A stretch of DNA of 64,000 nucleotides from Isochrysis galbana (Eukaryota > Haptophyta > Isochrysidales > Isochrysidaceae). Below the pieces are notes generated by a model. It saw nothing but the letters and a program-made list of their open reading frames with translations, was not told the DNA's origin and searched no databases. Made by a program: the position numbers and the translations under genes. This document shows positions 42,191-52,090 of the stretch, one piece after another. Numbering within the stretch: the stretch's first letter is position 1; the number at the start of each line of letters is the position of its first letter. The stretch is from contig CM030936.1 of assembly GCA_018136815.1 (NCBI GenBank), positions 2,569,079 through 2,633,078 on the forward strand, written 5' to 3'.

Positions 42191-45100
42191 CTAGCCGATA
42201 TAGAATTGGCCCATCCTGTTCCTCGACATCTCGAATGCATTCATCGTGCCTATGTGCACTACTGATGGGAATGCAGGCGAAACAGAGGGCGCCGGCGTAG
42301 GGTGCGGCACTTGGCCAGTGCTCCTCGGCATCTCGAATGCATCCATCATGCCTGGGTGCACTACTGAGGGAAATGCAGGCGAAACCGAGGGCGCCGGTGT
42401 AGGGTGCGGCAATTGGCCGGTGCCCCTCGGCATCTCGATTGCATTCATCATGCCTGGGTGCACTATTGATGGGAGTGCAGGCGCAACGGAAGGCGCCGGC
42501 GTGGGGTGCGGCACTTGGCCAGTGCCCCTCGACATCTCGAATGCATTCATCATGCCTGGGTGCACTACTGATGGACATGTAGACGAAACAGAAGAGGCCG
42601 GTGTGGGGTGAGGCACTTGAACAGCCATCTCGGGTGATGGACACACGATGCGCCTAGGCAATGTGATTGGCGCCCTAGCGTTGGTGGTCATCATGGGCAA
42701 CGTGTGCGCGCTCGCACACGGCATAGGGTTCTGCAGTGGAGCGGGCATCCTTGCCCCGGCGCCGGCCATAGCTGAACTTGCAGATGGCATTGGCGCAGCC
42801 GCCGCGGTTGAAACGGTGGACGTCCCTGGAACGGCGGCCGTGCCTGGGGCCATGGGCGGGGTTGCCGATGGCGGCGCCGTCTTGTTCGGCGCCGTTGCTG
42901 GTTGTTGCATAGGCTGCAACGCCTCTCTATGCATGCGGCACGCGATTCTGCCTGCCTCACGGATTCCGCTGAGGAAGGCTCCAGCCACCGTCGCAGGGTG
43001 CTCGCGGCTTGTCGCCTCGCCCGCCCACAAAAGCCGCTCGCACCAGAGTGGCTCTGCCATCACGTCGTAGTCCCGCGCCGAGGCACCTACCGCAACGTGC
43101 GAGTAAACGCCTAGCGAAAATGGATCGTGTTCCCACCGCGTGACCTGCTTGCTGATCGGCTCTGGCACTGCATGTGCACCAAAGATGGCGCGCAAGGCCT
43201 CCATCGTAGCGGCCACAGCGGTCGCTTCAGCTTGGGCATCCTCTCCCGGGAGGGCAGCGGAACGTCCCGCGTGAAGGACTAGCAATAGCGGTCGGCCGGT
43301 GCAACGCGTCATATTCCAGAATTGGAAGGCCTGGCCTCGGCGCCGACTGGTTCGCGGCGCGATGCCCCAGAAATCACGCCTCCCTTCACGCTGCTTCCAA
43401 AAGGGGTACTCGAAGCCGAGTAGCACCTTGTTCAAAACGCCAAAGCCAAGTCGATCAATGGCCTGCTGTTTCCGCTGCGGAAGTGGAGGATCGAAGGCAA
43501 GGGCTCTCGCTTTGAGGACGCCAAGAGGCACCGAGACTATCACGACGTCCGCATTGAGCACGGATTCCGAGCTGGAGCGCCCCTCCGTGTAGTGCACAGC
43601 CACGCCGCTTTCGATGTGAGAGACCTTCCTAACGACGTGTCCGAGCCTCACGGTGAGGCCTGTCGCCACCTTAGATAAGAGATCGCCGTATCCTTCCGGC
43701 AGCAGCGAGTGAGCGCCGCCAAAATCGTAGGCGTCGTCCGCATCCCACCATCGGTTCGACAAGCAGAACAACTGCGAACCGTTGGCATACTCTAGGTTAG
43801 CCCAATGCCAATGCACGAGAGCCTCGGCCGCGGGCAGCGTGGCGTCAGTGTCCTCGATCTCCTCTTCCTTGAGGGCTACTGAGCGCACGTCCAATGCCCA
43901 TGCTGGGAGCGTTGATGTCATCAGCTCATGGCGTTGCTCGGAGTCGGCAACATGCTGCTGGGGAGGGGCACCTTCGCGCGAGGCAGTCCCTGGGATCGTC
44001 ATCATTAGCGCTTTGTGACACTTGGGACACGTTGTCCGTACCCTGAGGGGCTCACGCGTCTCCTCGACCAAGAACTGCAGAGTGCTATGGCACCCAACGC
44101 ACGAAATGCGGTACTTCTGCTTGGTGCGCGCAGGGTCCGCCAAGGGCGGCGCCGCTGGTACAGCTGGTGGTGAGATGCGCAGGGTCGCACCACAATGTTG
44201 ACACGCGCAATGGGGCTCAGGCACGTTTTCGAGCTCGGCGGCGGTGAAGGTCACTATGATGATCTTGGTGCACTTGGTGCACTTGAAAGAAAATCGACGT
44301 TTGTCTGAACATGTATCAGTGGTAGCCTCCTCTGGTCTCGCCGGGGAATAATCCGGTGCATGCGCCGCGTCCGCTGGTAAGTCACCCATAGCTGTAGGCC
44401 TAATATTTTGCAATTGCAGTGGGAGTGGCAATTTTGACTCCATCGGACTGGGCCCGCAATTTGACTCATTGACCGCAGGCGAAGCGCTGTCTGCGCGACC
44501 TCCATGTTCGGATACGGAAGTGCCTTTCTCGCCCCCATGTGCAGCTGACGCAGCACCTGACACGCCTGTCGTACAGTCGCCGCTCTGCAGAGTTGGCGAG
44601 CATCGTTGTCCCGCAGCCGATGCGGTGCGGGCGCTAACAGTATCTGTGCGATCGGGGGCGTCACGATCCGCGGCAGGGCTGGTTTCGGAGGAACTGCTCT
44701 TCCCCTCGCTCGATGACCCTCGGCAGTTGCCAGACTCAAGTTGGTCTTCCGATGCTAGAGCGTCATTGGAACGCGATTCGCTCTGCGGTGGCTGCGCATG
44801 CGGGCCACCCACTACTCGACACTCATCATCTGCGGAGCGCGTGTCCGCATCGGTGTCCTCGATTGAATCCCTCTCGCAGGCGTCTCTTTCTGCAGCAACT
44901 TCAAGTAGCATCTTTCGACAAGCGATGGCATACTCTTTGGCCGCAGCCTGTGCCGTGTCGAACAAGTCCCCAATCCGCCGCCGCTTGCGACCGTAACCGC
45001 GGTCAGACATGATGTATACCTCCCATTTCCCGTTAGTTTGCGACTGCACAACGCCTTCGTAGCCTGAGAAGGCCCGACTGGAACGTACACACACTTTCTC

Positions 45101-46597
45101 AAAGTCTTCCAGGCAAAGGAGACGATGGCGGTCAAGCTTGTCGACCGCCTCAAAGCACTTCGCGCACCCCTCACACTGATGCTCCGACTCCTTCACCAAG
45201 CCCGGCTCCCAGCCGGCAAACGTGCGGGGTTCGCTACCATTGCTCTCCATCGCGTCGCCCGCAGAGAGTTGCGCCAACTGAGCCTCCAGCTCTTCCCAGT
45301 TGTGCCTGCGTTGCCGCATGAGCTCACGGAGCATTGAGCCTAGGGAGGCGTCGGGGTGTGGTTCCGGCTTCGCACTCTGCTTGCAGGTGTCCAGCATGTC
45401 GTTCCACTCCTCCTCCATGGCCGCGTCAAGCCGTTCGCTCACCTGAAAACACGATGCTAACGAACCAAGTTAGGATTTCAACAGGCACTCTCACGGGCGC
45501 TAGAATTGGTCTATGATGGCTGGCCACAACAAGATGTGGACCAATGAGCACACGCCGTAGATGTGTGTGGGCTAGCGGCACACCGGCCGGCCATCGCTCA
45601 AGTAGAGCGAGCAGTCTTTGGTGAGATTGTGCACACGCGAACGAGTCTGCTTGGCGATGGCGGCGATAGGATTGCCTGGCACTCCTGTCACCACCATTGC
45701 TCCCATATCAACACTTGCGCCGTCAACGTTGACGGTGTGCACACGGCCTCCAATGCGTGAGCGAGCCTCGAACACCATGACCTGTGAGAAGTGGCGAGGC
45801 GAGCCTGGAATTTTGCAGGCGTGATTGTGCCCTGCCATTGCATGAACTCTCAGACGGGTGCTCATCGTGCAATGTACGCTGGGAGCTGAGTGACTGTACA
45901 CCTGGTGACCAAACAGAACGAGTTGTCGTGCGGCGGCAAGCCCCGCCGCTCCTGCGCCGACAACGATGATCTTCAATCGCTTCGCGGAAACCCCGCCAGG
46001 GGAACCTAGTGGCGCCGCCTGCTGATTCGATGCAGACAAGCCGCTGGCAACAACAGCACCCGCACCCAAAGCACCATTGCCCAAACTGCTGAGCACCTGC
46101 CCTGAAGGTGCGAGCACTCTCTTCGGGTGGTGATCATCCAGTACGCCCGAGTTGATGATGCCATGGTGATACAGGCAGTTGTACACTGCGGCCGCGTCCG
46201 ATTCATCTTTTCCGCTTTCCTTGAATGCGGCGCCCAGGCCCCTCTTGGCCTCCTCGAAGGTGAGGAATTTGTGCGGCGCACGCTGGGCCCTGTAGAGAAT
46301 GTGGTTTCGGATGGAGCAGTAGCGCCCTTGCTTCTGCTTTAGCTTGTCGGGCACCGCGTAGCAGGATTTTTCGAAGTCGTGCATGACGTCGGGAAGCAGT
46401 CCCGCACTGCGCGCGGCGTCCAGGTCCCTCTTGTTGTTCTTATGGTCTTCCTCTGCGCGCTCGAGCGCTGCAATCAGTCTAGGGTCATCATCGATGTATG
46501 GCCCACTCTTCTTTCGCTGCCGCATGCTGCGCCCGGACGTAGCAGCGGCGGCTGGCTCGGCGGGAGGGAGCACCTCTTTCCTCTTCCGCCCCGACAT
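42191..46597 (-). CDS. LSD1-like lysine demethylase with C2H2-like finger, AP2-like and zinc-ribbon insert (3 exons)
   Basis: FAD-dependent amine oxidase predicted to demethylate histone lysines in the nucleus. Exons 46597-45902, 45781-45584 and 45442-42191, phase 0 with GT-AG introns, give about 1381 residues. A basic N terminus precedes a SWIRM domain (about 80-160). The FAD-binding motif KIIVVGAGAAGLAAA is followed across the intron by VMVFEARSRIGGRV. Where LSD1 has its tower helices, about 490 residues intervene: CEGCAKCFEAVDKLDRHRLLC (finger-like), SGYEGVVQ ... KWEVYI ... LFDTAQAAAKEYA (AP2-like), a Ser-rich linker and two ribbons (CTKC/CQHC and CVGC/CPKC). The oxidase core resumes with LVHWHWANLEYANGS, has the FAD-contact Lys in VLNKVLLGFEYPFW and ends WAGEATSREHPATVAGA. 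The C terminus is Pro-rich with 34-residue repeats. It could act on substrates other than histones. Confidence 0.88.
42227..42620 (-). repeat. 102-bp tandem repeats coding for the LSD1-like C terminus
   Basis: CATCTCGAATGC-type starts occur at 42227, 42329, 42431 and 42533, an exact 102-bp period (34 codons). Each unit encodes a segment of the type GQVPHPTPAPSVSPAFPSVV followed by HPGMMNAFEM. The repeats stay in frame and are nearly identical, so copy number may vary between strains. Confidence 0.9.
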
Positions 46598-47413
46598 ACC
46601 TGCGTGGTGGGCAGGATGTGTGCAGAGGCAGGGGAGTTAGCCCCATGGGGTGGGGTGGGGGGGGAAGCAGGCCTAGCTCGCCTTATCGATGCTGCGGCAC
46701 CTCGCGGGGGTGGCTGGAGGCAAATGCGGATGCACCTCCGCGCTCATGCGCGCCAATTAGGCGCGCGGCAGTGGATGCCGGCCCTTTCCCCCTTCCCCCT
46801 CCCCCTACGGCGTGCGGTACCTGTATGGAGGAGCTAGCCTCGCGAGTGAGGGGGAGGGGGGAGGCGCAGGGGACGGGTAGGATTTTAAGGTTAGCTTCAG
46901 CGCCCGGGGGGTTGGAAGGGGGGGGGTGGAGAAGCGGGAAGCTGCCGCGAAATTTGGGTGGCCTCTCTCCTCGGCATTCAATAAAGTACTCCCTACTCTC
47001 CGCCCATCGGTATTTATTTATTGTTGCGGGGGGAGGGCGGCGAGGGGCAATGCAATATAACCTTATAATCTGCCTTCTCGACCAGCGCGGGCCGGCACCT
47101 CGAGGCTGTAGCTCGAAAGAGCATGGCACGCAGAGAGAGGTAAGAAATGAGAGAAAGATGGAGGAAGAACTCGCAGGAAAGAAAGCTCTCGCTGAATCGA
47201 CGACGCAGAGAAGCAGCAGAGAAGGAGAGGAGAGACTACAAGAATGAGAGGGAGAAGCGGGGAGACAGAGAGCAGGAGGGGAGCGATGGTCCGCGCGCCT
47301 CACGAGAGAGAAGAGAGAAGAAGTTCATAGAGTTACTGTAGAGAGCCCGAGCGAGAGAGCGAGAGAGAAAGAGAGTTCGCCGTCTCAACCCCCCAGCGAT
47401 CCCTCCCGCGCCG
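46598..47413. promoter_or_regulatory. Divergent promoter between LSD1-like and ClpP genes
   Basis: The two start codons face away from each other across 816 bp. A G-rich tract (46640-46670) adjoins the LSD1 side, and a purine GA-rich tract (47120-47380) lies just before the ClpP ATG. An AT-rich part (46975-47070) lies between them. Shared control is possible but unproven. Confidence 0.4.
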
Positions 47414-48949
47414 ATGAGCCTCACCTCGTGCAGGGCGGTGGCGGCCGTGATGCTCGGCGCGCTGGGGCTCGCGAGCGCATTCGCGCCCGCGCGCTACGCA
47501 CCGCTCACCCCCGCCGCCAGGGCCTCACCCATCCGCATGATGCCCATCGGAGTGCCAAAGGTGGAGAGGCCCCGCTCCTCTCTGTCCATGTTGCCTCCCT
47601 TTCCCTCCCTGCTCGCTCCCTCGCTCCCTCTCTTGGCCTGTTCGGACAGGCTGTGCGCCCCGACAGCTCGCGTCTCCTGTACAAATTTCAACCCGCCGTC
47701 TCCCCGGGGCAGGTCGCGTACCGGCCGCCTGGAGCGCAGCAGGCAGACTGGGTCGACTTGTACAACCGCCTCTACCGTGAGCGCATCCTCTTCCTTGGAC
47801 AACAGATTGACGACGAGATCACGAACCAGGCGAGCGAATGCCATGCTGCAGAAATGCCTTCTCACAGTGGAAAGCGCAACGTGAGATCACAGAGCTATGA
47901 TACTCCAAAGTAATCATTAAACCACCGCTGTTCTTGTCGTGCACAGATGATAGGGATCATGCTCTACCTGGATGCGGAAGACAACTCGAAGCCAATCTCG
48001 ATGTACATAAATTCGCCAGGCGGATCGGTCACCTCGGGCTTTGCTATCTTCGACACGATGCAACATATCAAGTGCGACGTTTCGACCATCAACATTGGCT
48101 TGGCTGCCTCCATGGGTGAGCTATTGCCCTCGCTTGCTAGTGAGAAGGTGGGACGGATTTATGGTGTTGGCATGGCATCCCCCACTCTGTCAAGGGGTCT
48201 TCCGTGCATGTGGCATGGATCCGAGGGACTAGGACTCAGACCTCTCATACTCCATGCGGGCTCACCTTGCTGTCTGTTGCTTGTCGAGTCAATGGGCGAC
48301 CGCGCGCATCGTAGGTTCCCTTTTGCTTGTGGGTGGCACCAAGGGCAAGCGACTTGCGCTCCCACATTCACGCACGATGATCCACCAGCCAGGTACCGGC
48401 CAGTCTGCTATTCGAGGACAGGCATCGGACATCAAGGTATGAGGACGAGGCCTGTCCTGCCGCCAAAGACTGCATCACAACGGGGGCCTGTTCTTAGCAC
48501 TTCTTGGAGAGCAAACATGAGGGGGGGGGGGGGGGCATGACCACTGGACAGTCCGATGCCGCTGCTTTTCACATTTTGACCACATCTCCTCGCCGGCCGC
48601 TAAACGCGAACAATTAGGTTGAGGCGGAGCGCGTGCTGGCCATCCGTGAGAAGGTCGTCGACTATTATGCTAAGTTGACTGGCAATACCAAAGAGAAGGT
48701 GATGTGCCGCCTGTCCAGGCTCTCTCCAATAGGATTGATAGCGGCAATATACTATGAATGGTTCTGCATCGCGTGATACGTCCTCTAGCCATTTGATCCC
48801 ACTTGGCTGTTCGTTGACGGACTCTCGCGCCCTTTTGTGCCACCATCGTGTAGGTGCGCCTCGATCTCGATCGCGACAACTTTTTCTCTGCCCAGGAGGC
48901 GCTCGAATATGGTATGATCGATCGAGTCATCGAATCGACCAAGTTCTGA
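47414..48949 (+). CDS. clpP: Plastid ClpP-type protease proteolytic subunit (6 exons)
   Basis: Serine peptidase that forms the barrel of the Clp protease in the plastid stroma. Exons 47414-47560, 47713-47829, 47947-48115, 48315-48436, 48618-48698 and 48854-48949 give 243 residues. The N terminus is a signal peptide ending [11 protein letters not shown], the ASAFAP motif used for import into red-type complex plastids, then a short Arg-rich transit peptide. The mature part has [20 protein letters not shown] and [12 protein letters not shown]. The triad is complete: Ser143 in GLAASMG, His168 in RTMIHQP and Asp220 in LDRDNF, so this is a catalytic ClpP rather than an inactive ClpR. Intron 2 starts GC (CAG/GCGAGC) and ends AG. 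No GT donor would keep the conserved [11 protein letters not shown] junction. The exon 3/4 split falls just after the catalytic Ser region. Confidence 0.93.
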
Positions 48950-49371
48950 AGCCACGCAGTCTCTGTCACGAGGGCAATCTGGGCACAGGTTCGGACTCTT
49001 TTCTTGCACGATTGCACGCGAGGAGGAGCTCAGGTGGCACTGGGAATTCGCATTAACTGAGAACACCGTCACGGTGGCAGCCATACTCACAGTCAACGGA
49101 CTACGAGATGCATGGAGCAGTCAACCTCGAGAGTGGTTGTTGGCATCCAACCTTTCCCGTCGACCCGCTCGGCCTTGTGATGCCGTCAACGCGCGTGATC
49201 ATCTAAGCAGGCCTTAAGGCATCATGCTTGTGATGTTGGCTCTGTGGCGGTGGCATATCATCGCACGCGTCCGCCGTGCATCGGGCGAAACACTGCTCTA
49301 TGCAAGTCGAGCGGGAGAGGAAGGATGGTGAGAGGGGGTTCATCTCAATGTATCACCTTTTTAAAAAACAG
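48950..49371. other. Downstream region of ClpP, no gene recognised
   Basis: Presumably the 3' untranslated region and spacer. Short open frames lack conservation. Confidence 0.4.
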
Positions 49372-49955
49372 TTAATGTTATGTCCTAGCCAACCCCACTA
49401 GCTAATTGGACACAACTTTTCAGTCCTGGAATCCCAACTAAGTTTATACTTGGTTCACTCATGGCGGGGCACGAGTCCCCCCCTCTCTCCACTCCTCCCC
49501 CGCCATGGGGGAGGAACCACCCGCTCTCCTGGCACGCCTGGTGGCCTACCAGGAGCACACTGCCCTGCTGACCCATCCCTCTCCCCACAGGCACGCCTGA
49601 CTCGCCCGCCCTGGCCTGTCGTGGCCAGCCCATCCCTCTGACCAGCCCCTCCTCCCCCTGGGCCCCCCTGATCAGGACCCCCCAGCCAGCTCCAGTCGAC
49701 TTGCAGGGGCGCGGAGCGCCAGCGAGGGAGAGGCAGGAGGGGCCAGGGCCATGCCCAAGCCTCACCTGCCCCCTGAGCTGTGCTCCCAGGCCCCTGCAGG
49801 CCACCTGGAGACCTGAAGAGGGGCCGCAGGCGCGCGCCATGGGCCCCCGCCGCAGGGAAGAGAGGAGGAAAAGGGAAGAGGGAGGGGAGGGGGGAGCTGC
49901 AGCTCTCCCCTCCGGTGTTTACGTGTCTTCTCGACCTATTTGGGTAAGAGTAGGG
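49372..49955 (+). repeat. Dispersed repeat terminus joined to a long family A copy
   Basis: TATGTCCTAGCCAACCCC with CTAGCTAATTGGAC (49379-49410) is followed after GGAATCCC by AACTAAGTTTATACTTGG. The family A body to about 49950 matches 15480-16000 in reverse, including the segment GTGTCTTCTCGACCTATTTG at its far end. Such near identity indicates recent copying. Confidence 0.75.
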
Positions 49956-50846
49956 GTGGGGAGGGGAAGACAAAAAAAACCGCGAGTCGCTTCTTCGGGC
50001 TGTTTTTTTTCTTGAGAAACTGGGCGAATTCCCCCTTGCCCCCTGCCCCTTTCCGTCCTTTCCGTCGTGGGGGGGGGGAGCGATGACGTCCCCGGCCCAC
50101 CCTAACAGGCAGACCTTCGCCGCACTCCAGAAGGAGTGTGGCGGCGGTCCGCCCCTCCGCCCGAGGGGGAATCGGTTGAGACGGTCCTAGCGGCCCTCTC
50201 ACCGGTCCCTAGACGTTCCCGCCATCCTCAGAGTCCGTTATTCCTTTTTCACCTGCCAGCATCCTGGTCGCTGCCCCCACCTCACCCACACCTCATGCCC
50301 CTGCCCAGTGACATGATGAACGGCGACCCGACGCGCTCCGACGCGCATCAAGAGCGCGAAAGCACTTATGCGGAGCTGCCCTGCCTCGCAATCACCCCAG
50401 CCGCTCGCTCCGAACGAACCCGATGCATGCAAGGTGGAGCGCCCCCTCACCCACGCAAGTGCAAACCGCGCAGTATTCAACCTGTGCTCGGTCCAGGCGC
50501 TCGAGCAATGTTTACGACTCACAGAAACTTTCACCCCAGAGCAACGGAATCTTTTTGAGGCATTTGTTGCTACGCAGAGCGAGTCAAGGCACAAAAGACG
50601 GAAGAATGAAAATTTACGGGAAGTAGCAGACGCGCAGGAATACTTCGCAAGGCTGGGGTTTGCCGTTTGCGCGCGGTAGGGGGGGGGGGGAGGTGGGAAA
50701 AGGAGGCCATCTCGCCATCTCTCTTGTTCTCGTCGGCGGCGCGCGCAATTGGAAACAGGGGGCCGAAGCCGAAGGCTGCCCGAGCGGCCGAGGCCACGGC
50801 GGCAGCCGCGTCTGCGCCTCTGTCGGTAGGCACTTCGGGGCAAACC
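49956..50846. other. Intergenic with a doubtful 103-codon ORF
   Basis: An open frame at 50368-50679 (+) ends ETFTPEQRNLFEAFVATQSE then a basic stretch and FARLGFAVCAR. Its second half looks protein-like, but there is no family match I can name, no clear upstream exon and overlapping frames on both strands. G runs flank it at 50070 and 50680. Treated as possible, not established. Confidence 0.25.
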
Positions 50847-51816
50847 GCAGAGCCATGGTGGCAACCTGTTCGGTGCCAGTGCTCGCCACCCCGCGCGCTT
50901 GCGCGGGTGTATACAGATCGCAACGAGATATCTTCACGACAGAGGAAATCTTGCCGTTGAGCGTGAACCTTCTAGACGCTTCTAACGAACGACCCTGAAT
51001 AGCAACCAAGGGGAAGAAATACCAAAGGGGCCAAGGGCTTGCATGTAGCTTGCATCAAGGGGGAAGATTCCCTCACCTAAGAAACGAACCTACACCGATC
51101 TCCAAGGGGAGATGGCAAATTAAACCTCAAATCTCGAGTGGCGGATAGAGCAACCAACTCGCTCGCCAAAAACCTTGACCGAGAAGAAAGAAGCAAGGAC
51201 CTACAAGCCAAGGGTAGCGGACCTAGGGAATGTGAGAGGAAATTTCCGAACGCCAACGCGAACGCCAGACGCGAGAAGACAACGAAACCCTATCCAGGCC
51301 AAGCAGAACCTACGAAGAACAGGCCTGGACGACAACGAAAGTCAGCAAGTCCCAAGAAAGAACCGGAACTCAACAAGAAACAACAAGCCTTGCAAGAAGC
51401 TAAAGGAGCCTCCACAAGGTAACCCGAGAGCCTGAGACAAGCACACAGCGAGCGACAGGCGACCTGGCTCCTTTGGGTCAAGATTACCCGAAAGGAGGAA
51501 ACCTGGAATCTAGACCTGACAGACAGGCTAGAAGGAACAAAACGAGAACTCGAATTCTAGATCGCTAGGGACGAACCCTACCAACCTAGATGTACCTGAG
51601 CTTCACCGTGTGGCCGCACGGCGAAGGACCTGGAATTAAGAGCCTGGAAATCGCATCATCTAGGATGAATGCGACAGATGGGCTTTGAGAGGGCTTTCTG
51701 ACGAGCCGCCTCGGGCGGCATGGGGCGTCCCAGGTGGGGCGCGGTGGCGAGGGTCGCCTGGGGCTCGGGAGCGGTCGCGGCACGCTCCATAGGTCAAACT
51801 ATAACAATAGTTTTTG
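50847..51816. repeat. Dispersed repeat interrupted by a solo LTR
   Basis: Bases 50847-50907 and 51677-51816 are the left and right parts of the repeat seen intact at 2785-3010. Between them lies the reversed LTR. Nineteen bases present in the intact copy (2846-2864) are missing at the junction. Confidence 0.75.
50908..51676 (-). mobile_element. Solo LTR (769 bp), reverse orientation
   Basis: It matches the LTR at 1198-1963 along its whole length. On the minus strand it begins TGTCGCATTC and ends TGTATACA, keeping TG...CA borders. No internal retrotransposon sequence adjoins either end, as expected after LTR-LTR recombination. Flanks show no matching 5-bp duplication. Confidence 0.85.
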
Positions 51817-52090
51817 AGAGCAAAGTATAAATAACTTAGTTGAAGGTAAAACCTTAAATATCATTGCCTTGTTGGCGTCACCTGGGGTACCCTCGGGATC
51901 GCGAACTGTGGCTAAGCAATTTGAAACATCCATCCATCGAGCTTCTCGTACCGATGCTTGCGTGAGGCATGACGCGTGGTGACTCGGTCGTGAACTCACG
52001 CCCGTCCGGCATGGAGAGAAAAACAACTAGTAGAGCATGGTGGGACACGCGATGTGCGCAAGTCTTGTCACGCGGTCTCCATGCTTGGGA
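51817..52090. other. Spacer 3' of the proline-rich membrane protein gene
   Basis: Starts with a fragment related to the family A terminus (AAGTATAAATAACTTAGTTG). No gene is supported. Confidence 0.4.

Noticed and set aside
42246-42611. 121-codon plus-strand ORF with Gly/Val repeats
   Set aside because: Antisense of the 102-bp tandem repeat that codes for the LSD1-like C terminus.
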